A DNA stretch of 25,825 nt, taken from CAYVFC01 sp964450715. GTDB lineage: Bacteria > Myxococcota_A > Polyangia > Polyangiales > JAFGIB01. The stretch is from contig CAYVFC010000114.1 of NCBI GenBank assembly GCA_964450715.1, forward strand, positions 1 through 25,825. The letters run 5' to 3'. Position numbers and translations under genes: made by a program. Under the pieces are notes generated by a model, which did not search any database, was not told the origin of the DNA, and saw only the letters and a program-made list of their open reading frames with translations. Positions 1 through 8,030 of this stretch are shown in pieces; within the stretch, counting starts at the first letter, position 1; the number at the start of each line of letters is the position of its first letter.

Positions 1-2
1 GC

Positions 3-179
3 CCGCCAGTGCGAATGACTCCGTCGGGCGGGCCAATGCAACCCGCGCGTCCCCCGCCGGCCGGCCCCGGACCGCCCGCGCCCCCACCGAAACGCAAGAA
101 GAAGAACGAAACGAGATGTGTAGAATCATCAGGGCTTGCCCCCTGCCGCTTTTCGGGCGGGCGCAAGGCCCGCACCTAA
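3..179 (+). CDS. possible 3' end of a proline-rich protein with a basic tail (partial)
   Basis: The reading frame is open from the left edge of the window to TAA at 177-179. It encodes a proline/glycine-rich stretch (PPPAGPGPPAPPPKRKKK) ending in a lysine cluster, then about 20 residues encoded by the dispersed GC-rich repeat. Pro-rich segments with a basic end are common at the tails of bacterial proteins. The piece is short, however, and high-GC DNA gives Pro/Ala/Arg frames by chance; a second frame is also open here. No function can be assigned. If real, it would converge on the lipoprotein gene at 230-1168. Confidence 0.25.
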   Translation, partial: PPVRMTPSGGPMQPARPPPAGPGPPAPPPKRKKKNETRCVESSGLAPCRFSGGRKART

Positions 180-217
180 GGGTCGCGCAGCGGGCGGGCG
201 CAAGGCCCGCACCTACG
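131..217. repeat. composite GC-rich intergenic repeat, copy 1
   Basis: A degenerate AGGGCTTGCCCCCTGCCGC block is followed by two copies of CGGGCGGGCGCAAGGCCCGC, at 154 and 191, each continuing into ACCTA(A/C)GG. Each copy is an inverted repeat (GGGCGGGC...GCCCGC) that could form a hairpin. The same composite unit recurs at 3285-3426, 10682-10735, 15275-15381 and 19165-19256. Here it sits 13 bp past the stop codon of the lipoprotein gene. Confidence 0.8.
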
Positions 218-229
218 GTGAGGGGGATA

Positions 230-1168
230 TCACATCTGTGGGTAGCGGCAGACCAGCACCTGTTGCTGCGGGTTGGGCACCACGTCCTCGCAGGCCATCC
301 CGTCAGGGCAGGTCGATCCCTCCAGCGTGCAATCCAGGCGGCACCACCGATCACCGGCGGCCGTGGGGCCGCAGGCGATGGTCGAGGTGATGGTGACGTC
401 CGCCGGCTGCTCGCACTCGGTCACGTTCGCGCACGTCGTGGTGCAGAAGCCGGTGCCCCCGTTCGCCGGAGGCCAGGTCGGCAGGTAGCAGACCAGTCCC
501 TGTTCGCAATCGGCGTCCCCGCGGCTCACCTCGCAGCTCTCCCACTGCCCCGACGCGCCGGTTCCTGTGCCCTCGGGGTAGGCGCAGCCAAAGGCCTCGA
601 CGCCACCGGTCTGCCGGCACTCCATGTTGTCCGGGCAGTCGGTGTCGTCCGCCCCGTCGCAAGGCACGTAGCACTCGCCCTGCTGCGAGCAGACGGCATC
701 CATGCCGTCGATGGGCCGGCAATGGATATCCTCGACGCAGTCCTCGGTACAGAAACCCGTGTAGCCCCCGCCGTCCGCGAAGCAGACCAGGTCGTCGCCC
801 ATGCACTCGCTATTCCCGTAGCAGATCGAGAGCCAGCTCCCGTCGCTCGGGATATCCGCCGCGTCCGGTGCCGCGCCCGCGTCCGCGATCTCGCCGTCGC
901 TCTGGCCGCCGTCCATCACCGGCTCGCCGCCGCTGCCCGCGCCCGAAACGCCGCCTCCGGTGCCCGCTTCCGGATCGGTTCCCCCGGTTCCCCCGCTCTC
1001 CCCGCCGCTACCGCCGCCCCCGCTTCCGGCCGAGACAGCCGCATCGCCGGCCAGCACCACGCCTCCGTCGCCAGCGCCCCCGTCCGCTGCCGAATCCCCT
1101 TTTTCGTCGTCGCAGGCGACCGTCAGCAAGAGCGAAAACAGAAGGAGAAGCAATACCCGTCTGAACAT
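230..1168 (-). CDS. Cys-rich surface lipoprotein
   Basis: A 312-aa protein starting at ATG 1168 behind a strong Shine-Dalgarno (GGGAGGT, 5 nt spacing). Residues 1-18 are a lipoprotein signal peptide (MFRR then a Leu-rich core) ending TVAC, so Cys19 would be the lipidated residue. It is followed by Asp-Asp, which in E. coli favours inner-membrane retention; whether that holds here is unknown. Residues about 20-120 form a low-complexity Gly/Ser/Asp/Ala linker. The rest is Cys-rich (about 20 cysteines, CYGNSECMGDDLVCF-type spacing), suggesting disulfide-bonded small modules outside the cytoplasm. This layout (lipobox, acidic linker, Cys modules) is typical of myxobacterial surface lipoproteins. 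Substrate and function are unknown. It is probably its own transcription unit, 147 bp after the ligase gene. Confidence 0.85.
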   Translation of the reverse strand: MFRRVLLLLLFSLLLTVACDDEKGDSAADGGAGDGGVVLAGDAAVSAGSGGGGSGGESGGTGGTDPEAGTGGGVSGAGSGGEPVMDGGQSDGEIADAGAAPDAADIPSDGSWLSICYGNSECMGDDLVCFADGGGYTGFCTEDCVEDIHCRPIDGMDAVCSQQGECYVPCDGADDTDCPDNMECRQTGGVEAFGCAYPEGTGTGASGQWESCEVSRGDADCEQGLVCYLPTWPPANGGTGFCTTTCANVTECEQPADVTITSTIACGPTAAGDRWCRLDCTLEGSTCPDGMACEDVVPNPQQQVLVCRYPQM

Positions 1169-1315
1169 GTGCGACCTCCCGGCTCGGTCGGGCGCGATTC
1201 GTTCCCGAACGTCTCCTCCGGCACCACCGGTAGACGGCCGGGATCGGTCGCACCGCCGCCTTTAGCCTACAGCATCTGGCGAAACGGCACCACCGCGCCC
1301 GCGGTAGAGGGGCCG

Positions 1316-3187
1316 CTACAGCCTCGAGCTCTCCTCCACCGCCATGGCGCGGATGACCTTCTTGTCTACCTTCTGCACCTCGGTCAGCGGCATCTGCTCG
1401 ACGATGCGCACCAGCTTGGGCACCGCATACTTGGCCACCTTGGAGCGCAGGTAGTCGGTGATCTCCTGCTCGGTGAGCGAGCTTCTGTGCTCGGGCTTGG
1501 GCTGGATGAAGACCACCACCCGCTCGCTGCCCTCGCGGCTGAAATCGGGCACGCCCACCGTAGCCGCCATGTCGACGCCGGGATGCTCGTAGAGGATGTC
1601 GTCCACCTCGCGGGAGTAGACCTTGTAGCCGGATACGATGATCATATCCTTGGTGCGATCGGCGATGTAGAAGTAGCCGTTCTCATCGATCCGCACCACG
1701 TCGCCGGTGTGGATGTAGCCCCGCTCGTCGATGCCCTTGCCCGGGGTGGGCCAGTAGCCGAGCATGCGCTGCGGGCCGCTCAGGCACATCTCTCCCGTCT
1801 TGCCCGCCTTGATCTCGTCCAGGCTGAGATCCCGGCCCGTCTCCACGTCGACGATGCGGATCTCGGTGTCGGGGAAGGGGATGCCGATGGTACCGCGCTT
1901 CTCCATGTCGAACTTCTTCTGCTGTATCGATTTCTCCTGGTCCTTGCGCGACTGCCTGACCATGAAACCGAGCAGCCCTCCCAGGAAGCGGCCGGCATTC
2001 TTGCTCCCCAGGGCGCGAAACAGGCCGTTGATGGCGGGCGACACGCCCGGAGCGCCGTACAGAATGGTGGAGATCTTGGCCCGGGTGCGACCGCCGGACG
2101 CCCGGATCATGAACGAGGTGTTGAGATGGGTGGTGGGCGACATCTCGCTGAGGCCGTAGCCCTCCATGATGCCCCCGCCCGACTTCTTCTCGAACTTCTC
2201 CTGCACCTTGGGGGGCAGCGGCGCCGACCCGGAGACGCCGAGCATGAAGATGCCCTCCAGCTCCTCCTCCAGCAGCTTCATGAACTGGGTGGGCACGCCC
2301 ATTTGTAGAAAGGGGCGGTGCTCCCTGATCATCTCCACCATGTTCTTGGTATCGCGCGCGTCCGGGATCAGCAGCTGGTCGAAGCCCTTGAGCGTCATGG
2401 TGTGCATGACGTTGTGGCCGTAGGAGTGGAAGAAGGGCAGCCCCAGCAGCACCGATACCGCGCCGTTGATCAACTTCGACTGCGTCCCCATGCTCGTGGA
2501 ATTCTGCAGACTGTTGGCGTAGATGTTGCGGTGGGTGAGCATGCACCCTTTGGGCAGGCCGGTGGTGCCGCCGGTGAAGAGCAGGGTCTCGATGTCTTTC
2601 TCCACGTCGATCTCCACTCGCGGGGGGTCGGGCGAGGTCTGACTGATCAGATCGATCATCCAGGCCGCGCCCGGCAGATCGAGATCGGGGTGCTTGACCG
2701 CGGGATTGTCGGAGTAGTCCTCCAGGCTACAGACGAGAACCTGTTTGATCGGTGTCTCCTTGAGGATCTGCCTGAACACGTCGACGTAGCTGTCCAGGCA
2801 GATCAGGATCCGCGGAGAGCCCTCCTTGAACTTGTGCAGCAGCTGGTCGGGCGGCTCCAGCGAGCTGGTGGGGATGTGAACCAGCCCGGCCCGGGAGATG
2901 GCGTAGTCGGCCACCACGAACTGGATGCTGGTGGGCAGCATGGTGGCCACCCGGTCGCCCTTTTCCACGCCCATGCGGCTGAGCGCCGTGGCCAGCCGGT
3001 CGACCTGCTCCCTGACCTCGGGATAGGTGATCTTGTAACCGTACTGGACCAGCCCCATCTTGGGATACTTACGGGCCGCCCGTTCCAAGATGTCGTAAAC
3101 CGGCTTGTCCGGATAGGGCTTCAGGGTCCTGGGGATCCCGAGCAGGTCGTACTCCTTGAACCAGGGATATTCTTGATCGGTGGACAC
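1316..3187 (-). CDS. long-chain-fatty-acid--CoA ligase-type AMP-dependent synthetase
   Basis: A 623-aa ANL-superfamily adenylate-forming enzyme expected to activate a carboxylic acid as acyl-AMP and transfer it to CoA. GTG 3187 is chosen as start because AGGAGG lies 6 nt upstream. Motifs: P-loop FTGGTTGLPKG at 204-214, HSYGH near 254, EGYGLSE at 342-348, YIHTGD at 491-496, hinge RTKD at 511-514, and C-terminal VDKKVIR with the likely catalytic Lys near 609. Between EGYGLSE and GTIGIPFPD there is an unusual insertion, residues about 360-430, with a glycine/hydrophobic amphipathic part and a charged end (RQSRKDQEKS). The gene lies 182 bp downstream of the activase gene on the same strand and may share its transcript, although a repeat block separates them. 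The acid substrate is not predictable from sequence; long or medium chain acids or an aromatic acid are possible. Confidence 0.9.
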   Translation of the reverse strand: MSTDQEYPWFKEYDLLGIPRTLKPYPDKPVYDILERAARKYPKMGLVQYGYKITYPEVREQVDRLATALSRMGVEKGDRVATMLPTSIQFVVADYAISRAGLVHIPTSSLEPPDQLLHKFKEGSPRILICLDSYVDVFRQILKETPIKQVLVCSLEDYSDNPAVKHPDLDLPGAAWMIDLISQTSPDPPRVEIDVEKDIETLLFTGGTTGLPKGCMLTHRNIYANSLQNSTSMGTQSKLINGAVSVLLGLPFFHSYGHNVMHTMTLKGFDQLLIPDARDTKNMVEMIREHRPFLQMGVPTQFMKLLEEELEGIFMLGVSGSAPLPPKVQEKFEKKSGGGIMEGYGLSEMSPTTHLNTSFMIRASGGRTRAKISTILYGAPGVSPAINGLFRALGSKNAGRFLGGLLGFMVRQSRKDQEKSIQQKKFDMEKRGTIGIPFPDTEIRIVDVETGRDLSLDEIKAGKTGEMCLSGPQRMLGYWPTPGKGIDERGYIHTGDVVRIDENGYFYIADRTKDMIIVSGYKVYSREVDDILYEHPGVDMAATVGVPDFSREGSERVVVFIQPKPEHRSSLTEQEITDYLRSKVAKYAVPKLVRIVEQMPLTEVQKVDKKVIRAMAVEESSRL

Positions 3188-3284
3188 TACGGCCTCCTGT
3201 TACTGCGCTGCGACGCTGGAAACGGTGCTGAAATTGACGGCGGACGATACCCGATTTTCGGCCGCCCTGCCACCCGCGCCCCCC

Positions 3285-3426
3285 GGAGGGGCTTGCCCAC
3301 TCCCGCAAGTCGGGCGGGCGCAAGGCCCGCCCCTACAGGGTTTGAAGCGCGAAGCCGCAAGGGCCGCCCCTACGGATGGTTGAAGCGCGAAGCCGTAGGG
3401 GAAGGGCTTGCCCCCTCCCTCTGCGG
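3285..3426. repeat. composite GC-rich intergenic repeat, copy 2, overlapping the end of the activase gene
   Basis: GGAGGGGCTTGCCCACTCCC at 3285 is followed by CGGGCGGGCGCAAGGCCCGC at 3311 and CCCCTAC. Then come two TTGAAGCGCGAAGCCG repeats (3341 and 3380) with a further CCGCCCCTACGG, and finally GTAGGGGAAGGGCTTGCCCCCTCCC (3396-3420). The right part lies inside the last codons of the activase reading frame, which begins (in minus direction, ends) at 3370. Confidence 0.8.
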
Positions 3427-6400
3427 AAAACGGCGCGCGGGGGCGGGCGCGGGGCGCGCCCCCGCGGCTCCGTTGTAGGTCACGCGGGCGGGCGCCCTCT
3501 TCAGCCTCCAGGCAAACCCCGCGATCTTGGCCTCGTCGATGGGATCACCGTCGTTGTAGACGAACAGCAGCGGGATCTCGGACCTGCGCCTGAGTTGGGC
3601 CTCGGAGATGAGCGCCGGGCCGCAGCCCCACGGCCCGACCACGGCCACGCCGTCCGCGTAGCGCTGGCGCCAGGCCAGCAGCGAGCTGCCGATAGTCAGC
3701 AGCGACTCGCTGAAGGGGACGGCGTCATCCAGCAGCTCCCGGGTCTCGGTCTCCACCTCTGCCACCGGCATGGGACGGATGAAGGGCAGGACACGCTCGG
3801 CCCGCTGATAGAGCCTGTGGTTCAACAGCTCCTGCGTGAAACGCATGCCGCGGTTCTGCAGCCAGCGGGTGTCGATCTCGACCAGCTCGGGCGAGCGGGC
3901 TCTGGCCAGGAACTCCAGGATCTCGGCGAACGGCTCCAGCACCACGTACAGCCCCTGCTCGTTGAGCTTGCGCGCCAGCTCGTCGCTGCCCCACTCGTCG
4001 ATCCGCAGGTAGATGTCGCCGGAGAGGAACACGGTGCGCGCCTGCCGCTCGCGCTCGGCCGAGACGGGAAGCGCGCGAAAAGCGCGCGCGGCCTCGACCA
4101 CCAGCTTCTCGAAGGCGGCAAGCGCCAGCAGCACGGAAATCGCGCGCATGCCGCCGGTAATGCGGCGAATGAACCGTTCGGTCTTCTGCGCGTATTGCTC
4201 GAACAAGCGGTCCGAGTCGCCCGGCCGGCTCTCGATGGCCCGGTAGTGATACCGCATCTGGTTGAGCAGGTCGGTCACGACGATCGAGTACCAGATGCCG
4301 CCGAAGACCGATTTGTCCTCCATGAAGCTACCGTAGGTCACCAGCTGTACCCGGTCCTCGAGCCCCATCTTTCTCAGGGCTATCTCGTTCCCCAGAGTGA
4401 ACATGCCGTTGCGGCAGGGGCCGAACCCGGTGACGTTGAGCAGCAGGTTCCGGCTCCCGGGCAGCGGGGGGTTCTGCCGCAGGTGCTTCTCGAAGGAGCC
4501 CCAGATGAGCTGGTAGGGCAGACACTCCTTGCCCGTGCAAGAGCGCCGTCCCAGCTTGAAGCCTTCTGGATCGCTCAGCCCGGCGAACTCGGCGTCGAAG
4601 CCGTGCGCCTGCAGGCAGGCGGTGATGTGCCGGCCCAAGGTGGGGCCCACCGTCATCACCGAGATATGCGAGGCTTGTAGCTCCTGCTGGGAGCGGACGG
4701 GAAAGCGGTCGTAGCTCCTGATCCTCTCCCGATCCAGCGCCGGCCCGTTCCCCCGTCGATAGCTGCGCGCGGCGTGCAGAAAGGCCTGTACCCGCGTCAC
4801 GTATCCCGCCTGTCCGCCGTGCCCGTCCGACTCCAGCACGGTATGCGGATAGCCCTCCAACAGATCGTTGAACAGCTGCTCCAGGAAGGAGCCCGGCCCG
4901 CAGCCATAGCTGATGATGAGCGCCGGGAAGATCCCTCCCCGCTCGGCCGCGTCGATGGAGGCGCGTAGGGTGCGGGCGGCGTTTACCCAGTATACCCTTT
5001 CCAGCGAAGGCGTGGCCGGATCGATGGGGTAGCAGTCCACCGGCAGCGCTATCGCGCCCTCGCGCGCTGCGATGTCGTGGATGCCCGCGTTCATGATGGG
5101 CTCGTGAATCACGTGGCAGTTGCCGACCACCAGCACCACCGGAAAGCCGTGCTGTCGGGCGAAATCGAGCACGCGACGGCCGATGGCCTCGAGCCCCTTC
5201 TGGTAGCGCCGCTGGGCCGAGAGGGCCTTGCGATAGGCGGCGAAGAAGGAACCGAGCCGGACCCCGGAGGGGGCCAGCTGCTCGCCGAGCTGCTGGTGGA
5301 AGCCCTTGAGCTCCCGGGCTAGCCGCCAGTTGCCCAGACCATCCTCCATGTGCAAGACCGGCCGCAGGATCGGTACGGCCGCGCCCTCGGCCCGCAGCGC
5401 TTCCTCGATCATCTGGGGCGCGGCCTGGGTCATGGGGCAGGTGCTCGCACCCGAGCGGGGCGCTTCCCGGGGGGCGGTCACGATGCGGGGCATGAAGAGA
5501 TAGTCCGCCGAGGCGTCGGCCAGCCCGTGCATGATCTTGACCGGGGTGCAGGTGTTGGCCGCCGAGGTACGGCCGTCGCCCCGGGGCAGCGTGGTTCGAT
5601 CCGAGCGGGCCACCGTCGGCCGCAGGCCCAGCTCGCGCAGGAAGGTGTAGAAGAAGGGCGTGAACTCGGCCAGGTAGTGCCCGTAGGGCAGGCAAACGGA
5701 GGGAGCGCCTGTCTCCGCCGCGCTCCCCGCATCTTTACCCGAGCTATTCCCTGTACCGATCAGCTCCTGCAGCAGTCGCTCGCGTTCCCGGTAGGCATCG
5801 GGGGCCTCCCGCGGCAGCTTCTTCCTGCCGGCCGCCGCCTCCTCGTACTTGGGGCAGCGCCCGCCGCTGACGATGGTACGGCTCTGTTCGCCCACCTGGA
5901 TCCGGGCCGACTCGATGCGGCAGAGGTTCCCGCACCCCTTGTCCTGGCAGCGGGCGGTCTTGCGCGAGGTAATCGACGCGCGCAACACGCGCTCCGCGTC
6001 CAGGGACGCCTGCCCGGCCAGGTCGGCCAGCTCGTCGCGCGCCATCAGCGCGATACCCACCGCGCCCATAGCGCCCGGGTTGGGCGGCACCACCACCTCG
6101 CGGCCGGTGACCGCGGCCAGCGTGCGAGCCAGCGAGGGATTGCTGGCCGGTTTGCCCTGGAAGAAGATGCGATCCAGGAACCTGCGGTTGCCCATCACTC
6201 GGTTCTTATAGTTGGTGATCACCGAGTACTGGAAACCGGCGAACAGATCCTCGAGCGTGAATCCTTCGCTGCGCGCCTCCCCGGCCAGGTCGGCCACGAA
6301 GACCGTGCACATCTGCCCCAGATCCGGCGGCGAGCCGGAGCGCGCGGCCAGCGGCCCGAACTCGGTGATGTCGCTGACGCCGTACAGCTGCGCCTGCTCC

Positions 6401-7815
6401 TCCAGGAAGGAGCCGGTACCGGCGCTGCAGGCGCGGTTCATGTCGCTCTCGATCACCCGGCCGCCCTCGACGTTGACGAACTTGGCGTCCTGTCCGCCGA
6501 TTTCCACGATGGAGAGGCTGCGGCCCTTTTCCTCGTCGTATTCCACAGCCGCGCGCGCGTGGGCCAGGATCTCGTTTTCCACGTAGACGCGGGAGGCGCT
6601 GTCGGCATAAGCCGCCTTGAAGACGGTAGCCGCGGCGTAGCGGCCCGAGCCCGTCAGCCCGATGGCCAGCACCGGGTGGTCGGTCATCTGCGAGAGGCCA
6701 GCCACCAGCGCCCGGGCCGCCTCCACCGGGTTGCCGTCGGTCCGCCGGTAGAGATCGGCCACCACGCTGCCGCTCTCGATGTCCACCAGCGCGGCCTTGG
6801 ACCCGGTCGACCCCAGATCGATGCCCATGATGACGGGGGAATCGGCGGCGACCTCCGCGCGCCGGTCGTTCGCCTGGATCACCCTTCCCCCGGCCGCCGC
6901 GGCCGGCTCCAGCCTCTCGATGCGATTGCGCTTCTCGCCGATGAGCTGCCGCGGATCGGAGGGCCACGCTCCCGGCCCCTTACCGGCGCTCCTTTCCCCG
7001 AGCGCCCGGTCCGCGGCCAGGTACATGGCGCCCAGCGCCTCGTAGACGCCCGCTTGCGGAGAGAGGCGCACCGGCACCGTGCACATCTTCGCAACGGCGT
7101 CGACCACGGGCGCGATCAGGGCCCCGTTGCCGATCACCAGCACCGGGCCCTGTACCTTGTACTTCTCGTAGAGGCTGAACAGGTTGCGGGCCACGCTCTC
7201 GAAGTAGCCCAAGACCAACCGGTCGTGCGACTCACCCTGGTTGGCGAAGTGGGTGATCTCGCTCTTGACGAAGACCGAGCAGCGGGCGCTGACCGAGATG
7301 CTCTGCTCGGCGCCCCCGGCCAGCCGGATGGCCTCGTCGAGCCCGAGTCCCAGCCGGCGGCAGATCTTCTCCATGGTCTCGCCCGTGCCCGAGGAGCACT
7401 TGTCGTTCTCTTCGAAGCGGACCCTTCCCTGTTCGTCTACGGTCAGGATGGAGTAACCGCGGCCGCCGATACGCAGTACATTGATCGGTCTATCCCCGGG
7501 GTAGAGCCGGGCGGTGACGATCTCCTGTGCAGTCTCCTCCGGCACCCCGGCCAGCACGGGCGGCCGCAGCCTCTCGCTGAACACGCCGGTAGCGGCCAGG
7601 CAGCAGATGCGCGACGGATCGAGCCCGCGGTACAGCTCGGAGAAGCAGTCCAGAGGGTCACCGAGGTGGCGCTCGGAAACGGCGTAGGGTTCGGCGACGG
7701 TTCCGTCGGCCGACAGGCGGGCGGCGGCCAGGGAAACGGTGGTCTTTCCCAGGTCGACGCCTACCACCAGCGGCTCGCTGCCCTGCAAGATATTTTCTCG
7801 TTCGATAGAATTCAT
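3370..7815 (-). CDS. acyl-CoA dehydratase activase, tandem BadF/BadG/BcrA/BcrD ATPase fused to COG3580/COG3581-like regions
   Basis: A 1481-aa protein. ATG 7815 is preferred over an in-frame start 10 codons upstream because AAGGA lies 4 nt before it. First ATPase module, about 15-280: VGVDLGKTT phosphate loop, NDKCSSGTG (Cys about 140) and SARCSVF (Cys about 180), the cysteine pair that holds the bridging [4Fe-4S] cluster in HgdC-type activators. Second module, about 325-600: MGIDLGSTGSK, NRACSAGTGSFLEE, QMCTVF. A Cys-containing linker follows (GCGNLC, GGRCPKYE), then a COG3580-like region (CLPYGHY from about 705) and a dehydratase D-subunit-like region (RRSCTGKECLPYQ about 1085, GFGPCRNG about 1125). 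The fusion is a known large architecture thought to drive ATP-dependent low-potential electron transfer to 2-hydroxyacyl-CoA dehydratase- or benzoyl-CoA reductase-like enzymes. The actual substrate is unknown and no separate dehydratase subunits are in the window. The last 30 or so residues (rich in Ala, Arg, Pro) are encoded by the dispersed repeat and are probably not native. Confidence 0.9.
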   Translation of the reverse strand: MNSIERENILQGSEPLVVGVDLGKTTVSLAAARLSADGTVAEPYAVSERHLGDPLDCFSELYRGLDPSRICCLAATGVFSERLRPPVLAGVPEETAQEIVTARLYPGDRPINVLRIGGRGYSILTVDEQGRVRFEENDKCSSGTGETMEKICRRLGLGLDEAIRLAGGAEQSISVSARCSVFVKSEITHFANQGESHDRLVLGYFESVARNLFSLYEKYKVQGPVLVIGNGALIAPVVDAVAKMCTVPVRLSPQAGVYEALGAMYLAADRALGERSAGKGPGAWPSDPRQLIGEKRNRIERLEPAAAAGGRVIQANDRRAEVAADSPVIMGIDLGSTGSKAALVDIESGSVVADLYRRTDGNPVEAARALVAGLSQMTDHPVLAIGLTGSGRYAAATVFKAAYADSASRVYVENEILAHARAAVEYDEEKGRSLSIVEIGGQDAKFVNVEGGRVIESDMNRACSAGTGSFLEEQAQLYGVSDITEFGPLAARSGSPPDLGQMCTVFVADLAGEARSEGFTLEDLFAGFQYSVITNYKNRVMGNRRFLDRIFFQGKPASNPSLARTLAAVTGREVVVPPNPGAMGAVGIALMARDELADLAGQASLDAERVLRASITSRKTARCQDKGCGNLCRIESARIQVGEQSRTIVSGGRCPKYEEAAAGRKKLPREAPDAYRERERLLQELIGTGNSSGKDAGSAAETGAPSVCLPYGHYLAEFTPFFYTFLRELGLRPTVARSDRTTLPRGDGRTSAANTCTPVKIMHGLADASADYLFMPRIVTAPREAPRSGASTCPMTQAAPQMIEEALRAEGAAVPILRPVLHMEDGLGNWRLARELKGFHQQLGEQLAPSGVRLGSFFAAYRKALSAQRRYQKGLEAIGRRVLDFARQHGFPVVLVVGNCHVIHEPIMNAGIHDIAAREGAIALPVDCYPIDPATPSLERVYWVNAARTLRASIDAAERGGIFPALIISYGCGPGSFLEQLFNDLLEGYPHTVLESDGHGGQAGYVTRVQAFLHAARSYRRGNGPALDRERIRSYDRFPVRSQQELQASHISVMTVGPTLGRHITACLQAHGFDAEFAGLSDPEGFKLGRRSCTGKECLPYQLIWGSFEKHLRQNPPLPGSRNLLLNVTGFGPCRNGMFTLGNEIALRKMGLEDRVQLVTYGSFMEDKSVFGGIWYSIVVTDLLNQMRYHYRAIESRPGDSDRLFEQYAQKTERFIRRITGGMRAISVLLALAAFEKLVVEAARAFRALPVSAERERQARTVFLSGDIYLRIDEWGSDELARKLNEQGLYVVLEPFAEILEFLARARSPELVEIDTRWLQNRGMRFTQELLNHRLYQRAERVLPFIRPMPVAEVETETRELLDDAVPFSESLLTIGSSLLAWRQRYADGVAVVGPWGCGPALISEAQLRRRSEIPLLFVYNDGDPIDEAKIAGFAWRLKRAPARVTYNGAAGARPAPAPARRFPQREGASPSPTASRFNHP

Positions 7816-7909
7816 GTTGTCCTTCGCGACCCGTCGTCCGGGCAAGCTCTCCGCTTCCCGGGTGGCCTGCGGCCCGGGCCGCGCGCGCGTAAAATTTCAA
7901 ATACCAACC

Positions 7910-7948
7910 CGTATGTTAAACAACATTTTCACATACGAGTCCGTATGT
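7910..7948. promoter_or_regulatory. palindromic operator between activase and AraC-family genes
   Basis: A perfect dyad ACATACG-AGTC-CGTATGT at 7931-7948, with a third half-site CGTATGT at 7910-7916. The two CGTATGT copies are 32 bp apart, about three helical turns, so bound dimers would face the same side of the DNA. The region is locally AT-rich. Such dyads with CATACG half-sites resemble TetR-family operators (inference), but no TetR gene is in the window. The adjacent AraC-family regulator is the other candidate binder, though AraC proteins usually prefer direct repeats. Confidence 0.7.
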
Positions 7949-7951
7949 CAA
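7922..7951 (-). promoter_or_regulatory. candidate promoter of the activase gene
   Basis: On the minus strand a consensus -35 TTGACA (7951-7946) is followed after 18 nt by AATGTT (7927-7922), a weak -10. The -35 overlaps the CATACG dyad, so a protein bound there would block RNA polymerase. The leader to ATG 7815 would be about 100 nt. Confidence 0.35.
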
Positions 7952-8030
7952 CCAAAATTCCTCATTCGCTGTGCGACAAAAGTATCATGCTATTCGACGT
8001 CGTCGAGACGGCGGCCCCTGCGAGAGCCCC

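Noticed and set aside
1270..1310. ACCGCG-GG-CGCGGT hairpin after the ligase gene as terminator
   Set aside because: Short loop and no T-run follows; it may be an ordinary GC palindrome.
116..2308. 730-aa plus-strand open frame
   Set aside because: It runs antisense to the lipoprotein and the ligase, is His/Ala/Arg/Leu-rich without any domain, and its start lies in the dispersed repeat. It is a high-GC shadow frame.
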